Assembly (NCBI GenBank): GCA_002700305.1
Contig: PACZ01000027.1
Location: 1-64,000 of the forward strand
Source of the DNA: Hyphomonas sp.
GTDB lineage: Bacteria; Pseudomonadota; Alphaproteobacteria; Caulobacterales; Hyphomonadaceae
DNA length: 64,000 nt
Direction: 5' to 3'
Part shown: in pieces, positions 54,279 to 62,718 of the stretch
Position numbering within the stretch: position 1 is the first letter of the stretch
Layout: every line of letters starts with the position of its first letter
Translations under genes and position numbers: made by a program
The notes under the pieces: generated by a model
What the model was told of the DNA's origin: nothing
The model's input: only the letters and a program-made list of their open reading frames with translations
Databases searched by the model: none

Positions 54279-54980
54279 ATGTTTCTCGCCTGGTTGCTCA
54301 CCTTCACACTGGCCACAGGATCGGGCCCGATGAACGCCGCGCTGGAAGCGACGGAGGCGCCGACCACGCTGCGCGCCGCCTTCACGGTCGAGCTCCAGTC
54401 CTCCCACGCCCGCCGCGTCTATCGCTTCGATCCGCGCAAGAAGGGCCGGGACCGCTGGACGGCACTGGCCTGGGACGGCGAGGACGAGGAACTCGACACA
54501 GTTGCTGCAGAATGGGCGAACGAGGCCGCCCCGGACGGGCGCCTCTTCCCGGACGATCTGCGCGCCAGTCTCGGCCCGCAGGTGACTGTGGACGACAAGG
54601 GCGCAGCCTGGAAAGTCTCCTTCCATCACCGTCCCTCCAGCAATGACGGGGAATTCGACGTCTGGGCCGCCCAGCGCCTCGCCGCGACGGCCTGGCTGGA
54701 CCCTGTGGGCGAGCGCTTCCTGCGCATCGACTACACGCTGCCGCACCCGGTCTCCGGCCCTGAGGGCGGCACGCTGACCCGCTACGACCAGTCCTATTTC
54801 ATCCGGACAGAGCCGCGCTGGGGCATGAGCTATGTCTCCGGTTTCTCGATCGATTTGCAGGCCCGCGCGGCCTTCCGCACGATCGACCGGCGCTATTCGG
54901 CCAATATCGTGAACGCCGAATTCTTCTTCGCCAGCAATGAAGCCCAGCAGGAATTCGAATCCGCCCAGCTGATACAGTAG
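54279..54980 (+). CDS. Hypothetical exported protein
   Basis: I do not recognise this 233-residue protein. A short hydrophobic start (MFLAWLLTFTLATGSG) could be a signal peptide. The rest looks beta-rich and soluble with many charged strands (AAFTVELQSSHARRVYRF, WKVSFHHRPSSNDGEFDVW) and no cysteine. It stands alone between fur and the DUF1489 gene; no known domain is seen. Confidence 0.6.
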   Translation: MFLAWLLTFTLATGSGPMNAALEATEAPTTLRAAFTVELQSSHARRVYRFDPRKKGRDRWTALAWDGEDEELDTVAAEWANEAAPDGRLFPDDLRASLGPQVTVDDKGAAWKVSFHHRPSSNDGEFDVWAAQRLAATAWLDPVGERFLRIDYTLPHPVSGPEGGTLTRYDQSYFIRTEPRWGMSYVSGFSIDLQARAAFRTIDRRYSANIVNAEFFFASNEAQQEFESAQLIQ

Positions 54981-55020
54981 CGGCTTTGGCCTCCGCGCGG
55001 CGGCGCGCTAGACTGGCCCC

Positions 55021-55437
55021 ATGACGATTCACATGGTGAAACTCAGCGTGGGCTCCGAAGATGTCGACGACATCGCCAGATGGCAGGCGCGCTTCCTGAA
55101 AACCGCCCCGAATCCAATGCACTTCACGCGCATGTTCCCGAAACGGGCAGAGGAGATCCTGCGCGGCGGGTCGATCTACTGGGTCGTCAAAGGCGCGATC
55201 CGTGTGCGCCAGCGGATCGTCGATATCCGGCAGGAGAAGGATTCTGAGGGCCGGGACATGTGCGCCCTCGTCTTCGATCCGGAGCTGGTGCGCACCTATG
55301 CGCAGGCCAAGCGCCCGTTCCAGGGCTGGCGCTACCTGAAGCCGGAAGACGCCCCGCGCGACCTGAAATCCGGCGAGGCAGCGCTCGACATTCCGCCCGA
55401 CCTCGACACGGCGCTCAAGAATGCCGGCGTCTGGTAG
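55021..55437 (+). CDS. DUF1489 family protein
   Basis: A 138-residue protein matching the DUF1489 family found in Alphaproteobacteria: IHMVKLSVGSEDVDD at the start, then HFTRMFPKRAEEILRGGSIY and WVVKGAIRVRQRI, and a conserved LVFDPELVRTYAQAKRPFQG. Function unknown. No membrane or signal segment. It is convergent with the EamA transporter gene, only 3 bases apart. Confidence 0.88.
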   Translation: MTIHMVKLSVGSEDVDDIARWQARFLKTAPNPMHFTRMFPKRAEEILRGGSIYWVVKGAIRVRQRIVDIRQEKDSEGRDMCALVFDPELVRTYAQAKRPFQGWRYLKPEDAPRDLKSGEAALDIPPDLDTALKNAGVW

Positions 55438-55440
55438 GCG

Positions 55441-56349
55441 TCAGGGCGCGATTTCGGCAGCCGCGGCGCGGGCTTCCCGGCGGGCGGTGAAATGGGTTTC
55501 GAACGCCACGACCAGGCAGGCGAGGATGATGATCGCCGCGCCGCCATAGAGGCGCAGGCTCGGAATCTCCTGAAAGAAGGCATAGCCGAGCAGGGACGAC
55601 CAGATCAGCCCCGTATATTCGAACGGCGCCAGCGTCTGCGCCCTCGCGCGGGCATAGGCGAGCGTCATGAACGACCAGATCCCCACGGCAGCGACACCTG
55701 CTCCCGCCAGCAGCGGCCACGCATTGGTCTCCGGCAGCGGACCGGCAAAGGGCAGGAAGGGGATGAGGAAGAGGGCTGGCAGCACGTTCATGAAGGTGAC
55801 CAGCGTCAGCGCGTCTTCTTCCTTTGTGCGCATCCGCAACAGGACGATATTGAGCGCATAGCCGACGGCAGAGACCAGCATGGCCGCAATGCCATAAAGG
55901 CGGGTGCCGCCAACCGGGGCGCTGGCAGGTTCACCGGAAATGGCAATCGCGGCGCCCACAAAGCCGACCAGCGAGGCGCCGACCGTGACCGGGCTCATCC
56001 GCTCGCCCAGCAGGACGCGGGCAATCGGCGCGATCATCAGCGCGGCGGTAAAGCCCATCACCACCGCTTCGGCGAGCGTAATCTGGGTCAGCGCGTAGAA
56101 GAAGGTCACAGATGACAGGACTTGCGCGATGGAGCGCAAAGTGTGGAAACGGATGGCCTTTCGCCCCGGCATCGGGCGGCGCGCCGCCACGAACAGGCTG
56201 ACCATGATCGCGGATGCCAGGATGTAACGCCAGGCCGTCGCCGTGATCACGCCTGTCCCGCCCAGCGTGACACCCTTCATCGTGGCGTCGAGCGTGCAGC
56301 CGCACAGGACGGCCAGGCAGACAAGAATGATCGGATGAGGCAGGCGCAT
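55441..56349 (-). CDS. EamA/DMT superfamily transporter
   Basis: A 302-residue protein with ten membrane segments arranged as two EamA halves. The second half repeats the pattern SAVGYALNIVLLRMRTKE after the AVVMGFTAALMIAPIARVLLGE region of the first. Family members export metabolites or amino acids; the substrate is unspecified. It is divergent from the monooxygenase gene. Confidence 0.87.
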   Translation of the reverse strand: MRLPHPIILVCLAVLCGCTLDATMKGVTLGGTGVITATAWRYILASAIMVSLFVAARRPMPGRKAIRFHTLRSIAQVLSSVTFFYALTQITLAEAVVMGFTAALMIAPIARVLLGERMSPVTVGASLVGFVGAAIAISGEPASAPVGGTRLYGIAAMLVSAVGYALNIVLLRMRTKEEDALTLVTFMNVLPALFLIPFLPFAGPLPETNAWPLLAGAGVAAVGIWSFMTLAYARARAQTLAPFEYTGLIWSSLLGYAFFQEIPSLRLYGGAAIIILACLVVAFETHFTARREARAAAAEIAP

Positions 56350-56554
56350 GCGCGGGAGCCTTCGCTGCCGCGCCGCATTCCGTCAAGCAGGCAAGTAACC
56401 GGTCTTGCAGAGTAATGGCAGGGCCTTGGCAGGGCGTTGGCGTTTTCTGCCCCGGGTTGGCGTTGGGTCAGCCTGTTTCAGGCGGCCGGGTTCCGGTAAA
56501 CTGGCCCCAGCCGGGCAAAAGATCCGGACGAGGAAACATCAGGAGGAAGCGGCC

Positions 56555-58351
56555 ATGGCAGATGATGCACGGCCTGAGGCGTTTGATCCGGACGCCCTGC
56601 GCGACAAGTATCGCGCCGAACGCGACAAGCGCCTGCGCGCCGAAGGCAACGACCAGTATGTGAACATGGCGGGCGACTTCGCCCACTATATCGATGACCC
56701 TTATTGCGACTTCGAGCCCCGCGATCCGGTGGCGGACCATGTGGAAGTCTGCGTTATCGGCGGCGGTTTTGGCGGGCTTCTGGCCGCTGGGAAGCTGCGC
56801 GAGGCCGGGTTTGACGATATCCGCATGGTGGAGAAGGGCGGCGATTTCGGCGGCACCTGGTACTGGAACCGTTATCCCGGCGCGGCCTGTGACATCGAGA
56901 GCTATATCTACCTGCCGATGCTGGAAGAGACCGGCTACATGCCGGTGGAGAAATACTCCCGCGCGCCGGAGATCCTGGAACACTCGCGCCGGATCGCGCG
57001 GCACTACGACCTCTACCGCAATGCCCTTCTGGGGACGGAGATTACAGGCCTTAACTGGGTTGAGGACAAGAACGCCTGGCAGGTGCTGACAAATCGCGGT
57101 GATGACTTCACGGCGCAGTATGTGGTCATGTCCAATGGTCCGCTGAACCGGCCGAAACTCCCCGGCATTCCGGGCGTCGAGAGCTTCAAAGGCCATTCCT
57201 TCCATACCAGCCGCTGGGACTATGATTATACCGGCGGTGATTGTTCCGGCGGCCTCGACAAGCTCTCCGACAAGGTGGTTGGCATCATCGGAACGGGCGC
57301 GACGGCTGTGCAGTGCGTGCCGCATCTCGCCCGCGGGGCAAAGCACCTCTACGTGTTCCAGCGCACGCCATCCTCGGTGGACTATCGCGGCGACCGGCCA
57401 ACGGATGATGAATGGGTGAAAAGCCTTCAGCCCGGCTGGCAGAAGGCGCGGATGGAGAATTTCAATACGCTCGTCTCCGGCGGGTTTGCCCCGGTCGACA
57501 TGGTACAGGATGGGTGGACGGACATTATCCGCAACCTGCTGCATATCGCGACGCAGGAAGGCAACAGGGACCTGTCACCAGAGAAGCTGTCAGAGCTGGC
57601 AGAGCTCGCCGACTTCAAGAAGATGGAGCAGGTGCGCGGCCGGGTCGACGAGATCGTGAAAGATCCTGCGACGGCCGAGGCCCTGAAACCCTGGTACCGG
57701 CAATTCTGCAAACGGCCCTGTTTCCACGACGACTATCTTGCGGCGTTCAACCGGGAGAATGTCACGCTGGTGGATACCGAAGGCCAGGGTGTCGATGCCA
57801 TCACCGAACACGGCGTGGTCGTGAAGGGCAAGGAATACAAGGTCGACTGCCTGATCTATGCGACCGGGTTCGAGGTCGGCACCGATTACACCCGCCGGGC
57901 AGGTTACAATCCTGTCGGCAAGCAGGGCGTGTCTCTGGCCGAGGCCTGGGGGGAGGGCATGCGCAGCCTGCACGGCATGTTCGTGCACGGATTCCCCAAT
58001 CTGTTCGTGATGGGGCCGGGACAGGCCGGGTTCACAGCGAACTATCCGCACCTGCTGGCCGAACAGGCCGTGCAGATCGGTTATACGCTGGCGGAAACCA
58101 AGGCGCGTCAGGCCGGGCGGTTCGAGCTGACCGGGGAGGCCGAGCAGGCCTGGGTCGACACGATCATCGAGAAGGCGATGCTGCGCCAGAAGTTTCTCGA
58201 AGAGTGCACGCCAGGCTACTACAACAATGAGGGCAAGCCGGGGGACCGGAGCCGTCAGGATGCGTCCTATGGCGCAGGGCCGGATCCGTACTTCGCCATT
58301 CTGAAAAGCTGGCGGGAAGAGGGGGAACTGGCGGGGCTGTCGCTCGGCTAA
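56555..58351 (+). CDS. FAD-dependent monooxygenase of the Baeyer-Villiger (cyclohexanone monooxygenase) type
   Basis: A 598-residue flavoprotein expected to insert oxygen next to a ketone or act on a related carbonyl, using NADPH. It has the first Rossmann motif VIGGGFGGLLAAG (about 67-79) and GGTWYWNRYPGAACDIES. The fingerprint FKGHSFHTSRWD fits F-x-G-x3-H-x3-W-[PD]. The second Rossmann motif GIIGTGATAVQ follows. AGGAGGA lies 7 bases before ATG 56555, ruling out the longer frame from 56405. The real substrate is unknown. Confidence 0.92.
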   Translation: MADDARPEAFDPDALRDKYRAERDKRLRAEGNDQYVNMAGDFAHYIDDPYCDFEPRDPVADHVEVCVIGGGFGGLLAAGKLREAGFDDIRMVEKGGDFGGTWYWNRYPGAACDIESYIYLPMLEETGYMPVEKYSRAPEILEHSRRIARHYDLYRNALLGTEITGLNWVEDKNAWQVLTNRGDDFTAQYVVMSNGPLNRPKLPGIPGVESFKGHSFHTSRWDYDYTGGDCSGGLDKLSDKVVGIIGTGATAVQCVPHLARGAKHLYVFQRTPSSVDYRGDRPTDDEWVKSLQPGWQKARMENFNTLVSGGFAPVDMVQDGWTDIIRNLLHIATQEGNRDLSPEKLSELAELADFKKMEQVRGRVDEIVKDPATAEALKPWYRQFCKRPCFHDDYLAAFNRENVTLVDTEGQGVDAITEHGVVVKGKEYKVDCLIYATGFEVGTDYTRRAGYNPVGKQGVSLAEAWGEGMRSLHGMFVHGFPNLFVMGPGQAGFTANYPHLLAEQAVQIGYTLAETKARQAGRFELTGEAEQAWVDTIIEKAMLRQKFLEECTPGYYNNEGKPGDRSRQDASYGAGPDPYFAILKSWREEGELAGLSLG

Positions 58352-58372
58352 GCGGCCCCGCCAATTGCCGGA

Positions 58373-59728
58373 TCAGTAGGTAATGCGCAGGTCCGAGATC
58401 GACTGGGCAATCTTGGTATAGGCGTCGGTCAGTTCGTCGGCGCTTTCCGCCTTGAATGCGAACTCTGTGCCCGATGCGCAGTATTCGAGGATCTGCTTAC
58501 CCTGGTTCGGTGCCTGGAAGGCCACGGTATACACCCGCACGTCATCTTTCTTGATATTGTCGCACAGCTTCTTGGCCTGGTCGAAGGAACTGCCTTCGCC
58601 GTTATTGTGCCAGTTCAGGAAGTCACCATCGGTCATGATGATCATGGCCTTGGCCGAATCCGGCTCATCATATTCGAGCGGATCGGAGGCCGACGGCCAG
58701 ACACTATCCCATTCCGGGGAGATCGCATACCAGCCCCAGGCGATGCCGATGTGGCCGGCGGTGCCGCCATTGGCATTCAGGTTGCCGATATAATTTTTGA
58801 GGTCGCGCCGGTCATCCGTCAGCGGAAGAGGGCCGATCGGGTTGCAGCTGGCGACGTTCCAGCGGTCGCGGTACGAGTCATACTCGGCATCCACAGCTTC
58901 AATCCATGCGAACGGCCCTGGTTTTTCATCCGTATAGGTCTCGGACCCGCGGCGTTCTTTCACGCACGTATTGGTGATTTTCTTGGTCGTCGTGCGCTCG
59001 ACGTCCTGATATTCGTAGCGTCGGCAACGACCGTTGCGTTTCCACTTAACGCAAACACGTTCAGTTGTCGTATAGGTGGCTGAATAGGTCCGCGTCGGGC
59101 TTTTGTTGGTGACCTTCTGGAAATAGGCGCCAGCATCCAGATAGTCCGAATAGGACACCATTGAGATACGCACATCGCCCATATCGGCCGCTTCGCCCGT
59201 TGGCAGAAGCACGTCGACAGCATCCTCCGCTGCGTCCTTCAGGGCGTCCATCTTGCCGCTCCAGCCCATCGAGCCCGAGATGTCGAAAACGAAGGACACG
59301 TCGACCTTGCCGATCCCGTAGGTGGAGCCGGACGTGACAGTGAAGTCCAGATAGTGATAGCCGATCAGTTCAGTCAGTGTGGTTTCCTGCTGGCACTTGA
59401 TCGTTGCGTTGATGTCCTGGCTGTCTTCCGAGTAGGCCACTTCGACCGGCTTGCAGGCGATGGCGTAATTCTTGGCCTTCACCACACCATCGACGAATTT
59501 GTTGATATAGGCGTTGATTTCGGCCTTGGACTTGCCTGCCTGCATTTCCCGCGAACCGGCAATCACGGCATTGTCCATTGTGTACTGGATGAACTGGCGG
59601 CTCGTATTGGTATTCTGCAGGTCGATTGCGATGCCGACCAGAACAAGAATCGGCACGATGGCGATCGCCAGAATGATCGCAACATTGCCGTCGCGATTTT
59701 CTTTCCAAGAGGTCAGCTTGTTCAACAT
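58373..59728 (-). CDS. TadG-like protein with von Willebrand factor A domain
   Basis: A 451-residue protein with the Tad-type N-terminus: DGNVAIILAIAIVPILVLVG spans the membrane at about 15-38. The vWA domain has the MIDAS motif DISGS near 150 and VISMVSYSDYLDAG-type strands. A long basic insertion with cysteines (for example VCVKWKRNGRCRR) lies at about 215-255. Such proteins are linked to Flp/Tad pili but the rest of a tad cluster is not in the window. ATG 59728 is preferred to GTG 59749. It is convergent with the monooxygenase gene. Confidence 0.85.
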   Translation of the reverse strand: MLNKLTSWKENRDGNVAIILAIAIVPILVLVGIAIDLQNTNTSRQFIQYTMDNAVIAGSREMQAGKSKAEINAYINKFVDGVVKAKNYAIACKPVEVAYSEDSQDINATIKCQQETTLTELIGYHYLDFTVTSGSTYGIGKVDVSFVFDISGSMGWSGKMDALKDAAEDAVDVLLPTGEAADMGDVRISMVSYSDYLDAGAYFQKVTNKSPTRTYSATYTTTERVCVKWKRNGRCRRYEYQDVERTTTKKITNTCVKERRGSETYTDEKPGPFAWIEAVDAEYDSYRDRWNVASCNPIGPLPLTDDRRDLKNYIGNLNANGGTAGHIGIAWGWYAISPEWDSVWPSASDPLEYDEPDSAKAMIIMTDGDFLNWHNNGEGSSFDQAKKLCDNIKKDDVRVYTVAFQAPNQGKQILEYCASGTEFAFKAESADELTDAYTKIAQSISDLRITY

Positions 59729-60008
59729 GAGCTTGTCCCGATTGCACACACCCGGGATAGGTTATGGGCGATTAACGTTTCTTTCGGGCTAAGAACGCGG
59801 AGGAAATTCCTTATGCGGTGCAAGTATCTGGTAAGACTTGTCGGGCGCGCGCTGGCCTTTTCTGAGCCGGTACTGCGTAGCGCCTGCAGCAGAACGCAGC
59901 GTTTCAAGCTGGCCTTGGCCTGCCGGGTCGTGCAAACAGCGTGCATGGAAAAAATAGCCGTCACCCGGGGCTGCGACACCTCTGGCGGGCCATGCGGGAG
60001 GAAAAAAC

Positions 60009-60833
60009 ATGATGGAACTGGCCGTTCAGTATGGTCCGTTGCTGGTGGCATTGGCGCTGGCGGGGGCTGCCGCCGGTCTGGCTGCAGGCCTGTTCGGCAT
60101 TGGCGGCGGGGCGATCATCGTGCCGGTCCTGTACTTCCTGTTCGATGCCATGGGCTATGGCGAGACGGCGATGCATGTGGCCGTATCAACCTCGCTGGCG
60201 ACGATCATCCTCACCTCGGCGCGCAGCGTCAGCGCCCATAACAGCCATGGCGCCGTCGACTGGTCGATCATCCGGGGCTGGGCGCCCTGGATCATGCTGG
60301 GCGCGCTGGCGGGCATGTCGCTGACCGGTTTCCTGTCCAAACGGGCGCTGCTCGGCATTTTCGGTTCGCTGGCCTTTGTCCTGTCGGCGCAGCTGTTCTT
60401 CGGCCGCCCGACATGGCGCCTGGCTGACGACATGCCGAAGGGGCCGCTAAGGAGTGTGCTCGGCATGGCTGTCGGCGCGCTGTCTGCCCTGATGGGGATC
60501 GGCGGGGGCACGTTCGGCGTCAGCCTGATGACGCTTTATGGCCGACCGATCCACCAGGCCGTGGCGACCGCAGCCGGCTGGGGCGTGGCCATCGGCCTTC
60601 CTTCGGCGATCACCGCCATTGTCATTGGCTGGGGACGGGAAGGGCTGCCGCCATTCTCGCTCGGCCATGTGAACCTGGCGGCCTTTGCGTTGATCTCGCT
60701 GTTTACCGTCACCATGGCCCCGGTCGGGGCGTCTCTGGCGCACAAGCTGGATGCCGCGCGCCTGCGCCGGATGTTCGCCATCCTGCTGGCCGTCGTGGCT
60801 GCGCGCATGTTGTGGAAGGCGCTGGGCTTCTAG
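60009..60833 (+). CDS. TauE/SafE family sulfite/sulfonate exporter
   Basis: A 274-residue transporter with about eight membrane segments. The two family motifs are visible: AAGLAAGLFGIGGGAIIVPVL near residue 22 and the repeat SALMGIGGGTFGVSLM near 163. Family members export sulfite, sulfoacetate or related organosulfur anions. GGGAGGA precedes ATG. It is convergent with the HupE gene, 4 bases between stops. Together with SdsA and SulP it fits a sulfur-compound theme, though the genes are far apart. Confidence 0.88.
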   Translation: MMELAVQYGPLLVALALAGAAAGLAAGLFGIGGGAIIVPVLYFLFDAMGYGETAMHVAVSTSLATIILTSARSVSAHNSHGAVDWSIIRGWAPWIMLGALAGMSLTGFLSKRALLGIFGSLAFVLSAQLFFGRPTWRLADDMPKGPLRSVLGMAVGALSALMGIGGGTFGVSLMTLYGRPIHQAVATAAGWGVAIGLPSAITAIVIGWGREGLPPFSLGHVNLAAFALISLFTVTMAPVGASLAHKLDAARLRRMFAILLAVVAARMLWKALGF

Positions 60834-60837
60834 CCGC

Positions 60838-61845
60838 TCAGATGCCGAAAAAGGCGCCGGCGATCCGTTCGATGGCCCAGTAGCTGCCCATGAAGCCGAT
60901 GAAATAGGCCAGCACGGCCCGTAGCGCCACCATGCGCTTCGCTGCCAGCTTGTGGACGATGAACGCCCCCGCCAGCAGCACGCTGACGAACAGGATCTGA
61001 CCGGCCTCAACGCCGACATTGAACAGCAGCAGCGCCATGGCTTCGGCGCCCTTGGGCAGGCCGATTTCCGCCAGCGCGCCCGCAAAGCCGAAGCCGTGGA
61101 TCAGGCCGAAGCCGAAGGCGATGGCCCAGGGGATGCGCTGGCTCAGCGTGTTCCAGCCCTTGATCCGGTGCATCGCCTCGGCCCCCAGCAGGGCGATGCT
61201 CATCGCGATGGTGATTTCTACCGGCGGACCGGGCAGGGTGATGCCGCCCAGCGTCGCTGCGGCCAGCGTAATCGAGTGCGCCACTGTGAAGGCTGTCAGC
61301 GTCAGCAGCAGCTGGCGCGGGCGCACCAGCAGCACCATGCCCAGCACAAAGAGAAGGTGGTCCCACCCGAAAATGATGTGCTCAACCCCGATCCGGAAAT
61401 AGGTGGCCACCGGCGCACCGGTCGGCATGGTCAGGTCAAGGGCGGGCGTTGCCGGGCGCAGGACCGCGCCGATGTCGTCTCCTTCGAGCCGGTCGATCCG
61501 TACGAAGGCATCTGTCAGCGTACGTTCCAGTCCGTCGATCCGGATCTCGCCCTGGTTGAGGTCGCAATGCGTGGTCCAGCGCTGTACCAGGGTGCCGCCG
61601 GGCGAGGCGACATATTCGCCTTCGCGCGCGCAGGCCTCCGGGAAAACCGGGTCGATCTTCAGGCGGCGGCCATCCAGCACCGGCTGTTTCCAGGTCACGT
61701 CATATGTGCCGGGGGCCGTTTCGACCACCTCCAGATAGGCCGGGCGGACTTCATGCGCCGCCGCAGGCGCAGCCGCCATCAACCAGACGGAAAGCCCGGT
61801 GAAACAAACCGCCAGCCAGCGCAAAATTGCGGCCCTATTCGGCAT
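60838..61845 (-). CDS. HupE/UreJ family membrane protein with periplasmic N-terminal domain
   Basis: A 335-residue protein: signal peptide ending AAPAAAHE, a periplasmic beta domain to about 140, then about six membrane helices carrying HIIFGWDHLLFVLGM and FGLIHGFGFAGALAE, the His/Asp motifs thought to hold nickel or cobalt in HupE/UreJ. The start ATG overlaps the stop of the parvulin gene upstream by 11 bases, a sign of coupling. No hydrogenase or urease gene is nearby, so the transported metal and its user are unknown; the DUF3604 hydrolase-like protein is a candidate user. Confidence 0.85.
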   Translation of the reverse strand: MPNRAAILRWLAVCFTGLSVWLMAAAPAAAHEVRPAYLEVVETAPGTYDVTWKQPVLDGRRLKIDPVFPEACAREGEYVASPGGTLVQRWTTHCDLNQGEIRIDGLERTLTDAFVRIDRLEGDDIGAVLRPATPALDLTMPTGAPVATYFRIGVEHIIFGWDHLLFVLGMVLLVRPRQLLLTLTAFTVAHSITLAAATLGGITLPGPPVEITIAMSIALLGAEAMHRIKGWNTLSQRIPWAIAFGFGLIHGFGFAGALAEIGLPKGAEAMALLLFNVGVEAGQILFVSVLLAGAFIVHKLAAKRMVALRAVLAYFIGFMGSYWAIERIAGAFFGI

Positions 61846-62701
61846 TGATGCCTTCGACCTCGACCTTGTAGCGGGCGATGATGTCCTGGATCGCCTTCTC
61901 GTTCGCCTCGCGCCGGGTTTCGTCCTGCCAGTCCGCCAGAACCTTCGCCTTCACCTCTTCGAAAGGCGGAAGCCGGGGCGGGGCATTGGCACTGACCTGC
62001 ACCAGATGCACGCCGAGGGCCGACCGTATTGGACCTGTCCAGAGGTCCGAGGCTGGTGTCGCCGCAAGCGCTTGCGCAAACTCGCCGCCGAAGAGGCGCA
62101 CGACTTCGCGCAGCGGCAGATCGCCATAGGCGCGCTGCAGCATGAACGGGTCGCCTGTGTCTCGCCAGTCCCCGCCGGCGTTCAGGCTTTCCAGCGCCGC
62201 CTCGGCATCGGCCGCCGCTGCCTTGCCGCGGACATCTTCGCTGAAGAAGACATGCCGGAAGGTGATCGTCTGCGGCTCGGTAAACCTGTCGGCATGGGTC
62301 TCGTACCAGTCGCGCAACACAGCATCGTCCGGCGTCTCCGTCCGGGCGAGGTCGGCGACCATGAAAGTCATCTTCTGGGCCAGCCGTCTTGTGACGATTG
62401 TGTCGCCCTCATCGAGGCCGAGGCGTCTGGCTTCCCGGGCAAGGGCCTCATCGCGGACATAGTCATTGACCATGGCCACCATGTCCTCGCCCGCAGGCAG
62501 GCTGCCCGACTCCGCCGTATAGATGGAGGCCAGGCGTTCGAGGTCTGCGCTGGAGACCCGTATCGTCCGCGCTTCGTCTGCCCGTCCGGACGAGACGAAA
62601 TGCCAGCCGATGAACACGGCCAGGGCCGCAAGAATGAAGTGCACCAATGGCTCACGCAGCAGCACAGGCCAGCGGCGCACCTGTTCGGGATTGTCGGTCA
62701 A
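61835..62701 (-). CDS. PpiC-type (parvulin) peptidyl-prolyl cis-trans isomerase, membrane-anchored
   Basis: A 288-residue protein with one N-terminal anchor (about 18-36, LVHFILAALAVFIGW) and a periplasmic parvulin domain of SurA/PpiC type at about 140-250 (ITFRHVFFSED, GDWRDTG, IRSALGVHLVQV). The start codon is TTG with a GGAAG ribosome site; no suitable ATG exists upstream of the domain. It overlaps the HupE gene downstream and follows the DUF3604 gene by 17 bases. A folding role for an exported neighbour is suggested by context. Confidence 0.85.
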   Translation of the reverse strand: MTDNPEQVRRWPVLLREPLVHFILAALAVFIGWHFVSSGRADEARTIRVSSADLERLASIYTAESGSLPAGEDMVAMVNDYVRDEALAREARRLGLDEGDTIVTRRLAQKMTFMVADLARTETPDDAVLRDWYETHADRFTEPQTITFRHVFFSEDVRGKAAAADAEAALESLNAGGDWRDTGDPFMLQRAYGDLPLREVVRLFGGEFAQALAATPASDLWTGPIRSALGVHLVQVSANAPPRLPPFEEVKAKVLADWQDETRREANEKAIQDIIARYKVEVEGINAE

Positions 62702-62718
62702 ATTGTCTTCCTGTCGCG

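Noticed and set aside
59813-60241. Open frame with a good GGAGGA ribosome site upstream of the TauE gene
   Set aside because: It runs about 230 bases into tauE in a different frame and becomes Gly/Arg/His-rich with no domain. The ribosome-like site is probably chance.
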